Shown here piece by piece: positions 1 through 9,000 of a DNA stretch of 12,728 nucleotides; position 1 is the stretch's first letter; the number at the start of each line of letters is the position of its first letter. This DNA is from JANRKT01 sp033763355 (lineage in GTDB: Bacteria > Bacteroidota > Bacteroidia > Chitinophagales > Chitinophagaceae). The notes below the pieces were generated by a model. That model was not told where the DNA came from and searched no databases. It worked only from the letters and a program-made list of their open reading frames with translations. Location: positions 1-12,728 of the forward strand of contig JANRKT010000047.1 in assembly GCA_033763355.1 (NCBI GenBank), given 5' to 3'. A program made the translations under genes and the position numbers.

Positions 1-215
1 ACACCCTCCCAGTTTTTTACCGGTTGCGGCTCTTTCCATCTTAAATCACCAACAGGCGGGGCGGCAAAAGGAATGCCTTTAAATGATACAATACCGCTTT
101 TTTCAAGTGTGCCCTCTGCTATGCCATTAATGGTTTTTGCCTGATTAACCTTACTTTGCGCCATAACAATAAAAGAAAAGATGAGTGGTACAAAGAGAAC
201 AACAATTTTTTTCAT
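1..215 (-). CDS. Secreted type-B carboxylesterase, N-terminal part (cut by window edge)
   Basis: An open frame runs from an ATG at 215 to the left edge, giving 71 codons without a stop. It starts with MKKIVVLFVPLIFSFIVMAQ, a short basic N-terminus and hydrophobic core ending in AQ, which reads as a Sec signal peptide. Residues of about 43-71 (GIVSFKGIPFAAPPVGDLRW, then KEPQPVKNW) match the strongly conserved N-terminal block of the carboxylesterase type B (COesterase, alpha/beta hydrolase) family. The catalytic Ser, Glu/Asp and His would lie beyond the window, so activity cannot be judged. The gene lies 134 bp downstream of the propeller lipoprotein on the same strand, so it may be co-transcribed with it or have its own promoter. 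A second, complete member of the same family sits at 10672-12288 on the other strand. Family assignment is firm; substrate is unknown. Confidence 0.9.
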   Translation of the reverse strand, partial: MKKIVVLFVPLIFSFIVMAQSKVNQAKTINGIAEGTLEKSGIVSFKGIPFAAPPVGDLRWKEPQPVKNWEG

Positions 216-349
216 ACAGCTTAGTTTTACTTATGAATAAATTAATAATAAAATAAGTTTTGTTAATATTAATTTGCATTTAAAGCACTTGCAGGGCTAA
301 GTGAATAATGTATAGTTTACTTTTAGGGATCATGCTGTTCAACCCATAA
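216..349. other. AT-rich intergenic spacer between propeller lipoprotein and carboxylesterase
   Basis: The spacer is AT rich and contains a perfect 10-bp palindrome TTAATATTAA at 263-272. I see no GC-rich hairpin followed by a T run on the minus strand, so there is no obvious terminator for the gene ending at 350, and no convincing Bacteroidota-type promoter (TTTG plus TAnnTTTG). Read-through into the downstream esterase is therefore possible. Confidence 0.4.
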
Positions 350-3300
350 TTAAAAATTAATCGTTCTTTTTTTCCCTGTACCATCTGTTATCTCAGCACT
401 CACCATATTTCTGGTTACCAGTATAAATCTGCCTGATTGAGACAGGAAAGAGGCACCATAGGGGAATTCCCTTTTCTGCTGAGCTCCATTTTTATACCTG
501 ATCACTGCTTTTACATCATCAGCCCGCATCTGTATAACAGGGAAATCTTTTTTCAGTTCCAGGACTTTTAATGGCCCTTTATTCTGGCTGGCTGCCAGCA
601 AACACTTTTTTCCTGCGTTTTGAAGCATAACAATAGCCTTGCCATTTCCCGGTATATAAACACCGCTTTCTAATATGCTTAATGGTGTAAAATTACCCTT
701 GCCATCACCCTTCAAAAATAAACCGTTTAAAGCATCGTACCGCCCGGTGGAAATTTCCGTACCGTAATCATTACCATTAATTACCACATCAAGGTTACCA
801 TCTCCGTCGAAATCTTCTGTAACCATCCCATTGATCATTGAAATCTGGGCCTGAACCGGCAGCGGGAGCATTGTGAACCTCCCATTTCCGTCATTGCGTA
901 TCAACGACGACTTAAAATTTACCGCCTGCATGCGTAAAATATTATTCTTGTTAAAATTTGCAATTAGTTCGTCAAAAGTGGCCTCTGCAAAGGATTTGTA
1001 ATCCGGAAATTGTTTGCGGGCCGGCGGCAATTGAGCAATAACATCATCCCTCAGATGCGCTGTGAACTCTTTTCGCACAGGGTTTTCAGCAGACACAGGA
1101 AAGTAAAGTGATATTAATGGGTCATAACTGCCGTTGTTATCGAAATCATTAGCCGTAATAAAAGCAGGATACTCTTCTGATGCCTTGTAAAAAGAATTAG
1201 TTCCCAGGTTGCCGGCGATATAATCCATATCACCATCATTATCAAAATCACCCGCTGCAAGAGAATTCCACCACCCGGTTTGCTTCTCAAGTTCCGATGC
1301 TGCAGTCACATCTTCAAAAACACCCTGTTTGTTTTTCAGAAATTTGAGAGGCTGCCATTCTACTGCTAAAATAATATCAGGCCAGTTGTCATTATCAAAG
1401 TCAGTGAACAAAGCATCACACACCATGCCTGCATTGATTAAATCAGGTGCAACATGGCTTGTAACATCAATGAATTTTAAATGACCATTTTCCAGTTCAT
1501 TCCTGTAAATGACGCTTGAAACAGGAATGGGATAATTCCAAGGCATTACCCGCCCAGCAACCAGTAAGTCGAGATCCCCGTCCTTGTCAAAATCAGCGGC
1601 CCTTACACAGGATTTACTGATTAGATTAGGAGGAATGGCTGTAGTGTCAATTAAAAAATTCCCTTTACCATCATTTACGTAAAACCTGTCACGGTAAAAA
1701 TTGCTTCCGGGAGCCGCTTCAAAACCGCCGCTGGCAATGTAGAGATCACTATCACCATCGTTGTCTGCATCAAATAATAAAATGCCAATATCCTCCCTTA
1801 GTTTGTAAGGTTGCCCGGGGGATGATTCACCCGGCAAAACTGCCTTTTGCAGAAATTTGCCTCCCTGCTGTTGAAAGAAAAACCGGGCGGGATGGAAAAA
1901 AGAGCCACCGGCAACAATATCATCAAGCCCGTCTCCATCAATATCTGATATGGCGAGGGCAGGCCCATACTCAGAAAATTTATGAGGCAAAAGCCTTTGT
2001 ATGTTGAAGTCTACAAAATCACTATCCCTGTGTATATAATCAATACCCACTGACTGTGTTATCTCACGAAAAATCGAATTGGTTGCCAGAATTTTATTTT
2101 CAACAGCGCTACTTGTTTCTGCATCCTTAATATCAACTGTAATAGTCTGATCTGTCTTTATATTTTTTATCACCTGCCTTTTACCTTCCGGCCAGATAAT
2201 AATGAGGCTATCCGCCGCAGCGGTGTTTCCTATCCCGAAATGCACCATATTTTGCACTGATGATAAATAACCCCTGTAGGGTGAAGTTTCATATACCTGC
2301 ATCTTGTTGTTATCATAATGCAGTTCAGCAAAAGTTCCAAGACCATCTTTGTTTAATGAATCTCCTTTTAGTTTAACCTGGATGAAATGATTTTCCGCTT
2401 TATCGAGATTATTTTTATACAAGAATGCCTCATCATTAATATTGTTCACCACCCAGTCAAGATCGCCATCATTGTCCAGATCGGCCCAGGCAGCGCCGTT
2501 TGAAAATGAAACATCACTTAAGCCCCATTGATTTGTTGCATTTACGAAATTTAAACTTCCATTATTCTTAAACGCATAGTTGGCAATTTTAACCTCGGGT
2601 ATCTGGTTAAGCAAATCCTTTTTTGAAACCAGTGATACGGCTTTATTCCGGAAGGCAATAAAATCATTATCCGTAACATCTTTAGGAAAGCCATTGGTAA
2701 CGATAATGTCCCGGTAACTGTCGTTATCAAAGTCCGCAACAAGCGGCGTCCAGCTCCAGTCTGTTTCAGCAATGCCGGATAAGTACGCCGCTTCGCTGAA
2801 AACAGGATGACCTATTGTATCATTGCTGAGCACAATGGGCCCCTGGTTGATTTGCAGCGTGTTTCTTACATACTGGTATTGCAAACCGTACAAGTCGCTG
2901 AACTGAAATTTATGATAAGCAATGGGGTTCAGCATGGTTTTCTTTCTGAAGTTATCTTCAGGGCTCATATCAAGTTCCACCACATCGGCAAGTCCGTCAT
3001 TGTTCACGTCAATTACATCCTGCCCCATGGCATTGGAGGAAGTATGTTTAAAATATTCCTGTTCCCTGTTTGAGAAGGTTCCGTTTGTATTGTTAATGTA
3101 AAGAAGGTTCCCCGGCATAAAATCATTGGTAACATAAATATCTTTCCAGCCGTCCCTATTGATATCGCAGATGGTTACCCCGTGTCCGTATCCTTCAATC
3201 GTAATACCTGCCTGTCCCGATACATCGGTAAAAAAAGGATGCCCCAAACTATCATTCCAGTCGTTTCGGAAAAGCTTATCGGTATTGGGATGTTCCCTGT

Positions 3301-3922
3301 TCTTAAAAACCGGCCTGAATTCCATAGGGAATTCATTGCTTCTTATCTCGTTTATTAAAAGATAGAGGTCCAGGTCCCCATCATTATCATAATCAAAAAA
3401 AGCGCCCATGGTTGAATGCGACTGATCATTCAACCCATATTCCCCTGCCATATTTACAAATACCGGAATTCCCCCGTTTTTATTACCCTTATTAATATAC
3501 AAAAGGTTTTCCCTCCTTGCTGAATCGGGCCATATCGTGGCGCTTATATATATATCCTGCAGTCCATCGTTATTTATATCAACAATGCTTACGCCGCGGC
3601 ACCATTTTCCCTCACCACCAACGCCTGCTTCCATGGTAATATCCTGAAACTTAAAATCCCCTTTATTGAGATAAAGTTTGTTTGAAACTGTATTCCCGGT
3701 AAAATAAATATCCTGTAAGCCATCGCTATTAAAATCAGCAATACCCACTCCACCCCCGTTATAAAAATTTTCAATATCCAGAATATTCAATGTATCGTTA
3801 CCAACTAATTGGTTGTTGAAATGAATCCCTGAATATTCTGAATCAATTTTTTCAAAAAGTGTTCTGTCTTTACAACTGTAAAGTGCAGCTATTAAAATCC
3901 CGAAGAACAAAATTCTTTTCAT
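350..3922 (-). CDS. Large FG-GAP/VCBS-repeat lipoprotein with central ASPIC/UnbV domain (CRTAC1-like), two predicted propellers
   Basis: The 1190-residue product is probably a surface lipoprotein; its molecular function is not known. I place the start at the ATG at 3922 because it gives a lipoprotein signal (MKRILFFGILIAALYSC, lipid Cys17). An in-frame ATG at 3970 would add 16 polar residues ahead of it. The protein carries 14 aspartate-rich DxDxDG-type calcium loops in VCBS/FG-GAP repeats. Seven lie near residues 63, 115, 177, 253, 305, 397 and 481, and seven near 660, 718, 777, 841, 892, 926 and 1037. This suggests two seven-bladed beta-propellers. Between them, residues of about 512-597 form an ASPIC/UnbV domain (HFGIG near 561, WPEG near 577). 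The last ~100 residues lack the loops. Such proteins often accompany SusC/SusD pairs in Bacteroidota. A role in substrate binding at the surface is inference. The older label 'RNA-binding protein' for UnbV relatives has no support here. Confidence 0.9.
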   Translation of the reverse strand: MKRILFFGILIAALYSCKDRTLFEKIDSEYSGIHFNNQLVGNDTLNILDIENFYNGGGVGIADFNSDGLQDIYFTGNTVSNKLYLNKGDFKFQDITMEAGVGGEGKWCRGVSIVDINNDGLQDIYISATIWPDSARRENLLYINKGNKNGGIPVFVNMAGEYGLNDQSHSTMGAFFDYDNDGDLDLYLLINEIRSNEFPMEFRPVFKNREHPNTDKLFRNDWNDSLGHPFFTDVSGQAGITIEGYGHGVTICDINRDGWKDIYVTNDFMPGNLLYINNTNGTFSNREQEYFKHTSSNAMGQDVIDVNNDGLADVVELDMSPEDNFRKKTMLNPIAYHKFQFSDLYGLQYQYVRNTLQINQGPIVLSNDTIGHPVFSEAAYLSGIAETDWSWTPLVADFDNDSYRDIIVTNGFPKDVTDNDFIAFRNKAVSLVSKKDLLNQIPEVKIANYAFKNNGSLNFVNATNQWGLSDVSFSNGAAWADLDNDGDLDWVVNNINDEAFLYKNNLDKAENHFIQVKLKGDSLNKDGLGTFAELHYDNNKMQVYETSPYRGYLSSVQNMVHFGIGNTAAADSLIIIWPEGKRQVIKNIKTDQTITVDIKDAETSSAVENKILATNSIFREITQSVGIDYIHRDSDFVDFNIQRLLPHKFSEYGPALAISDIDGDGLDDIVAGGSFFHPARFFFQQQGGKFLQKAVLPGESSPGQPYKLREDIGILLFDADNDGDSDLYIASGGFEAAPGSNFYRDRFYVNDGKGNFLIDTTAIPPNLISKSCVRAADFDKDGDLDLLVAGRVMPWNYPIPVSSVIYRNELENGHLKFIDVTSHVAPDLINAGMVCDALFTDFDNDNWPDIILAVEWQPLKFLKNKQGVFEDVTAASELEKQTGWWNSLAAGDFDNDGDMDYIAGNLGTNSFYKASEEYPAFITANDFDNNGSYDPLISLYFPVSAENPVRKEFTAHLRDDVIAQLPPARKQFPDYKSFAEATFDELIANFNKNNILRMQAVNFKSSLIRNDGNGRFTMLPLPVQAQISMINGMVTEDFDGDGNLDVVINGNDYGTEISTGRYDALNGLFLKGDGKGNFTPLSILESGVYIPGNGKAIVMLQNAGKKCLLAASQNKGPLKVLELKKDFPVIQMRADDVKAVIRYKNGAQQKREFPYGASFLSQSGRFILVTRNMVSAEITDGTGKKRTINF

Positions 3923-4076
3923 AAACTGTTGATTCGCTGAATACCTGTAACCAGAGCAGCCTGAATTCATTAAAATTTTTTCTGAAAAACCATCATCAAC
4001 CCTTTAAAAGAAGATGTAATAATAAAACTCCCCATGCATTACAATAATGCCTGGCTTAACCTGTTGAATGTAAATT
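3923..4076. other. Upstream region of the propeller lipoprotein gene
   Basis: This 154-bp stretch should contain the 5' leader, and perhaps the promoter, of the gene starting at 3922. The only structure I see is a small perfect palindrome, GCATTA-CAA-TAATGC at 4036-4050, which could be an operator or chance in AT-rich DNA. No sequence close to the Bacteroidota TAnnTTTG element was found on the minus strand. Confidence 0.35.
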
Positions 4077-4077
4077 A

Positions 4078-4211
4078 TACCATTTAGACATTAAAACTCT
4101 ACTGTTATCCCAATGCAAAGAGGGATCTGCCCTGAATTGTGGTAATATGAGCAGATGGTTCCTTCGTCGCCATGACTTCATAGAGGGGGCAGTTTTAAAG
4201 TCTAAATGGTA
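4078..4211. mobile_element. MITE-like inverted-repeat element, about 134 bp
   Basis: The ends are 21-bp terminal inverted repeats at 4078-4098 and 4191-4211 that differ at one position (the 13th). Each reads TACCATTTAGAC inward, followed by A or T and then TTAAAACT. The element is flanked by a direct TTA at 4075-4077 and 4212-4214, consistent with a short target-site duplication (TTA or TA). It has no coding capacity. Inside, a second small inverted repeat, ATCTGC (4125-4130) with GCAGAT (4151-4156), would let the transcript fold into a nested hairpin. Size, terminal repeats and absence of a transposase fit a non-autonomous miniature transposon; its parent family cannot be named from this sequence. 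It lies between the susCD terminator and the propeller gene and could affect expression of the latter. Confidence 0.75.
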
Positions 4212-4245
4212 TTAATCATTTCACCAGGAAAATTACCCCCAAAAG

Positions 4246-4272
4246 AAAGAACCATCATAACGATGGTTCTTT
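4246..4272 (-). terminator. Intrinsic terminator after the SusD gene
   Basis: A perfect 11-bp stem pairs AAAGAACCATC (4246-4256) with GATGGTTCTTT (4262-4272) around a 5-nt loop. Read on the minus strand it starts 37 nt after the SusD stop codon, and its 3' arm is followed by CTTTT. This has the form of a Rho-independent terminator for the susC-susD transcript. It implies that the propeller gene downstream is at least partly transcribed on its own. Confidence 0.75.
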
Positions 4273-4309
4273 TACTTGCACCCTCTATTCTGCGTATAAA
4301 ACAAAAAAA

Positions 4310-6037
4310 TCAGTAACCGGGGTTTTGAGTTATACCCGGGATATTTGTGGTTACCGCAGTTGGAATAGGATAATATTCATGCTTGCCTGCTGTAAATACA
4401 GAGCCTGCCAAAGTTGACGGGCGCCTTACTGCTTCTACTGTCAGGTATGCATTTAATTCAGTTGCCGCAACGCCCCAGCGTACCAGGTCGAAGAAGCGGT
4501 GGCCTTCCATACCAAATTCTAACTTTCTTTCAAAGCGTACGGCTTTAAGAGCATCTGCCTTGCTTGCAAATGCTGCAGTGTAAAGGCCTACATTATATGT
4601 TGCATAAGTAGCGGCAGAAGCAGCTTGAAAATAAGGAGCAGTATTGGAAGGAGCGTACCTTGCTGCACGTTCCCTTACCTGGTTAATATATGTCCTGGCT
4701 GTTTCCAGACTTCCCGCTTCAATCTCTGCTTCAGCCGCCATCAGCAACACATCTGCAAAACGCATGACGGTATAGTTTAAGGCGTTGGCGCTGAAACCCC
4801 AGCCTACTTTACCACCGGTTGATCCTTCATCAGCTTTGTAGTAAGTATTTTTCTTGGGGCTGTACGGGCCGCCATAAGTAACATCACGTATCCAGTCCCT
4901 GCCAGGATGATTGCCCCAGTCAAAATAGGGAACGCCCCTTCTGCCTACTGTCCAGTCCAGCCTTGGGTCAAGATTGCCGCTGAATATTACAAAAGCGGGA
5001 TCGTTTGAAAGAAAAGCTTCATCACTTGTTACATTGGAGCTATTGTATGTATCCGGTAAGGGCAACCCTGCTGCGTCTGTTTTGTATGAATTAACCAAAG
5101 CCTGCGAAGGTTGGAAAAATCCGCAGCAACCACCGGGTTTGCTGCCACCGCCATGGGGATAATTCAGGATGTTATCATAGTTGGCATTGGTGGTAGAACC
5201 ATCGCCATAAGAAGCCTGGACTGCAAATATGGTTTCTGAATTATTCTCTTTGTTTACCCTGAAATTGTCATGATAATTATCCGTGAGTGCATATTTAACA
5301 CCCTGTGAGTTTTTGCCGCTGGCAATGATGGTTGTAAACAATGCTTTAGCTTCGGCAAATTTCTTCTGAAACATATATGCTTTGGCAAGAAAGGCCCCGG
5401 CTGCCCACTTATTTACCTGTCCTCGGTAAGGCTTAACTTCATTCAGGTTATCATATGCAAATTTTAAATCAGCTTCAATTTTCGACCAGATATCCGCAGT
5501 ATTTGACCCCCCCTTATGGTCCGTATAGTTTTCATCAACATAAGGTACCTTGTTCCACATTTTCTTTGCTTCAAAATGATGGTGTCCCCTAATGAACTTT
5601 GCCTCTGCTTCCACCTGCTTTTTTTCTGCATCGGTCATGTCCGTAACCTGTGCCAATACTTTTAATACAGTGTTGGCCTGGCCGATTCCATCATAAGTTC
5701 CATCCCATTTGCCGTTTACAAGCGGGTTGGCAGGGGTTAATTCAAAACGCATGATGGGGTTATCGTCCACACGGTCAGAAAACTCGGTGCCTTTGTATGC
5801 GTCTCCCCCGGCCATGCTGCCCCATTCCCAGTTACTGGCCCCTTCTGATATGGCGCCTTCACGGCCATCCAGTGTGGCATAAGCATTAACCAGCAAACCA
5901 TTCACCCCTTTCTTATTTGAGAGCTGGCTTAAATCATAAACCCCTTTTAAAGGCGGGTTCAAAAATTTCTTGCATGCTGCAATACCTGTTACTGCAAATG
6001 CGAGTACTGCCAGGTAAATTATATTTCTAAGCTTCAT
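4310..6037 (-). CDS. SusD/RagB-family nutrient-binding outer-membrane lipoprotein
   Basis: The 575-residue protein is the substrate-binding lid of a SusC/SusD import complex at the outer-membrane surface. The signal peptide ends in a lipobox, G-I-A-A-C with lipid Cys22. Helical TPR-like segments lie in the N-terminal half (SusD-like N domain; for example GHHHFEAKKMW near 151-161 and WAAGAFLAKAYMFQKKF near 211-227). The C-terminal SusD/RagB domain shows the usual NYTVMRFADVLLMAAEAEIE (421-440), the ERKLEFGMEGHRFFDLVRWG block (503-522) and the typical ending HEYYPIP...GITQNPGY. Residues 302-310 contain an uncommon adjacent cysteine pair (GGCCGFFQP). Length is normal for the family. The gene starts 21 nt after the susC stop, so the two are clearly one operon, ended by the hairpin at 4246-4272. 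The ligand cannot be read from sequence: SusD proteins diverge by substrate. Confidence 0.97.
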   Translation of the reverse strand: MKLRNIIYLAVLAFAVTGIAACKKFLNPPLKGVYDLSQLSNKKGVNGLLVNAYATLDGREGAISEGASNWEWGSMAGGDAYKGTEFSDRVDDNPIMRFELTPANPLVNGKWDGTYDGIGQANTVLKVLAQVTDMTDAEKKQVEAEAKFIRGHHHFEAKKMWNKVPYVDENYTDHKGGSNTADIWSKIEADLKFAYDNLNEVKPYRGQVNKWAAGAFLAKAYMFQKKFAEAKALFTTIIASGKNSQGVKYALTDNYHDNFRVNKENNSETIFAVQASYGDGSTTNANYDNILNYPHGGGSKPGGCCGFFQPSQALVNSYKTDAAGLPLPDTYNSSNVTSDEAFLSNDPAFVIFSGNLDPRLDWTVGRRGVPYFDWGNHPGRDWIRDVTYGGPYSPKKNTYYKADEGSTGGKVGWGFSANALNYTVMRFADVLLMAAEAEIEAGSLETARTYINQVRERAARYAPSNTAPYFQAASAATYATYNVGLYTAAFASKADALKAVRFERKLEFGMEGHRFFDLVRWGVAATELNAYLTVEAVRRPSTLAGSVFTAGKHEYYPIPTAVTTNIPGITQNPGY

Positions 6038-6058
6038 AATAGTGTAGTTTTTAAAAAA

Positions 6059-9000
6059 TCAAAAGGTTACGTTTAATCCAAATAAAAACTGCTTGGGATT
6101 GGGGAAACCGCTCTGGTCAACACCTAAAATATAATCCCCCGCGATTCCTGCATTACGTTGTGCCCGCTGAACGTTCAAATCAGGGTCTGCCCCGGTATAA
6201 TCAGTAATCGTAAACAGGTTTTGGGCCTGAACATAAATCCTTGCTTTTTGCAGCTTTAGCTTATTCATTATGCTGTTGGGTATGGTATAGCCCAATTGCA
6301 GGTTCCTCGCCCTGAAATAAGAGCCCTTTTCAATATAATAGGAGTTTGATTCACCAGCAACAAAGTTTCCGGGAACAACAAATCCAGCCTGAAGCAATGG
6401 AAGTTTGGCATTGGTGTTGCTCGTTGTCCATGAATCGTAGAGAACCCTGTCGCTTACACCACCAACAAAACCCCTCATGTCTGTGTACCATTTGGTATAA
6501 TTGAATATATCATTGCCATAATTCCAGAAAAAGAAGGCGTTAAAATCAAATTGCTTGTAGTTAAGCCCCACATTAAAGCCCATCTGGAATTTCGGGTGGG
6601 GGTTCCCGATAACACCTGCATCGGAAGAATTGATGTTTCCATCGCCATTTCGGTCAAGGTATTTCCAGGTACCGATTTTTGCAGGCTGACCGGCCAGTTT
6701 GGCGCCTTTATCCACTTCATCCTGGGTATTGTAAAACCCGGTAATCTGGTAGCCCCAGAAAGTGGAAATGGGTAACCCTTTGTTAATTATAACAGCATTG
6801 GAAAACCTGTCTAATCCGTAGTAATTCGGGTTTCCTGCTGCATTGAGTTTTATCAGTTCATTTTTATAACGTGAGAAGTTAACCTGAACATCGTATGAAA
6901 GATCCGATGTGATCCTGCCCCTGTTGGTTACGGAAAATTCAAAACCCGTGTTCCGCATGGTTCCGATATTTTCATTGGGCTGGGTTACTATGGGTTCAGT
7001 ATTTATCCTGTTACGCGGTATTAAGAGGTCCTTTGTATCATTCTGAAAAACGTTGAAATCAAAGGCCCACCTGCCATTGTACAAAGTCAGGTCAAACCCG
7101 ATATTTTTGGAAACTGTGGTTTCCCATTTTGTTGAATCGTTACCCAATGTGCCCTGCCTGTAACCAAGAAATGCTGAGGTATTGGTTCCATTTAAGTCAT
7201 AATTACCAAAACCAGGTCCTGTTCTGAAAGTAGAGAAAGGATTGAAGGGGCCATTGTTGGAAATGCTTCCCACCTGTCCGTAACCGCCTCTCAATTTAAG
7301 GTCGCTTATCCAACTCACAGATTTCATGAAATCTTCTTCAGATACCCTCCACCCAAAACCTACAGAGGGGAAATAACCGGCGCGGTTTGCTGCGCCAAAC
7401 ACAGAAGCTTCGTCCCTTCTTACAGTAGCATTGAGCAGGTACCTGTTTTTAAATGCATAATCAAGGCGGCCAAATTGTGAAAAGATGGTTACCGTATTTT
7501 CAGCCGGCTGGCTTACATTCCTGTCCCCTGCTGCTGTTCCGGCATTACTTAATGATATGAAGTCTGCATTGTCAAGGTCAAAGTTTTGACCGAAAGCATT
7601 TGTTTGTTTAAAGTACCTCCTTATAGCTTCTGTTCCCAAAAGCAGCTTTATATCATGGTCTCCTGCAATTGTTTTTTGAAGTGTAAGGGTATTGGTCCAT
7701 GTCCAGTCAATTCCCCGGCTTGTCCATTCGGTTAATTGGGTGCTTCCCTGGTTCTCGGCTCTTTCGTATGTTTTCCGTGAGATATCTTTTACAAAATTAT
7801 CAAACACATCCGCACCGAAAGAAGTCCTCAGTGTTATCCACTTTACTGGTTGTATTTCGGCGAATACATTACCAAATAAACGGGTGGTGAGGTTTTGATC
7901 GTCCTGGTCCCTCGTAAGGTTGGCAATAGGATTAGAACCGTTACCCGACTGGCCTACGCCGTTTCCGCCAAACCCTCCTTTGATGTCATACACCGGAACA
8001 TAAGGCACCATACGGTAAGCCCAAGACCAGGCGCCGCCTTCACCCCTTTGCTCGCCGCCAAGCCTTGTCTGGTAGCTTAGCTGTGCGTTTTCGCCTATCC
8101 GTAACCATGAGGTTGGCTTAAAGGATGTGTTGAAACGGACCAGGTAACGTTTGAAATTTGTCTTGACAATTGTACCTTCCTGGTTAAAATAATTTAAGCC
8201 CAAAGCGTAAGTTCCTTTTTCGCTGCCGCCCGTTGCTGTTATCTGGTGGCTTTGCATAAGCCCTTTTTGCAAAATTTCATCAAACCAGTTTGTGCCCTGC
8301 GGGCTTGTTTTTAATATCTGGTAAAGGGGGCTGAGTGAATATAAATCCGGGTTAGCCCTTGGATCATTGGCTGCTACGCCGCCTTTAAACGCACTGCTTA
8401 CAATAATATAATCAGGCACACTGAAACTTGCCGGCGCCCCAAATACAGGATGGCTTCCTGCTCCGCTCCTTTTCAGGTATTCAATATACTCCTGGTTATC
8501 GAGCATTTTAGGTACCATATTATCGGTTACTGACTGTACGCCCACATAACCTTCATAAGAAACATCAGCCCTTCCTGCACGGCCCTGTTTGGTAGTAACA
8601 ATTACCACACCATTAGCAGCCCGTGTACCATAGATGGCTGATGAAGTACCGTCTTTCAATATTTGCATAGATGCCACATCCTGCGGGTTCAGGTTTGATG
8701 GATCAGAAGTAGGAACCCCATCTATAACATAAAGGGGTTCGTTGTTACCGCCTGATTGAAAACCGCGGATACGTACAACAGCCGGTGAACCGGGAGCGCC
8801 TGTTCCGCTTACTGTAACACCAGTAGCCCGGCCCTGTAACTGGGCGCCGAGGTTAGCTGCAGGGGTTGATTTCAAATCAGCAATATCAACTACCGATACT
8901 GCTCCTATAATGTCTTTTTTACGCTGGGAAGAATAACCGGTTACGACCACTTCGCTGAGGCCCCCGGTCCTTTCCCGCATCACTACAGTTACTGTGGTGC

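Noticed and set aside
263..272. Palindrome TTAATATTAA as an operator
   Set aside because: Short, purely A/T palindrome in AT-rich DNA; chance occurrence is likely.
2132..2389. RNA-binding function for the ASPIC/UnbV domain
   Set aside because: The label comes from inherited database names; nothing in the sequence indicates RNA binding, and the protein has a lipoprotein export signal.
2807..3073. 88-codon plus-strand reading frame inside the propeller lipoprotein gene
   Set aside because: It lies fully antisense to a strong coding sequence, has no recognisable domain, and is explained by codon composition of the opposite strand.
3923..3970. Upstream start for the propeller lipoprotein, adding MNSGCSGYRYSANQQF
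   Set aside because: The added residues would place a polar stretch ahead of a perfect lipoprotein signal peptide; the ATG at 3922 is far more plausible.
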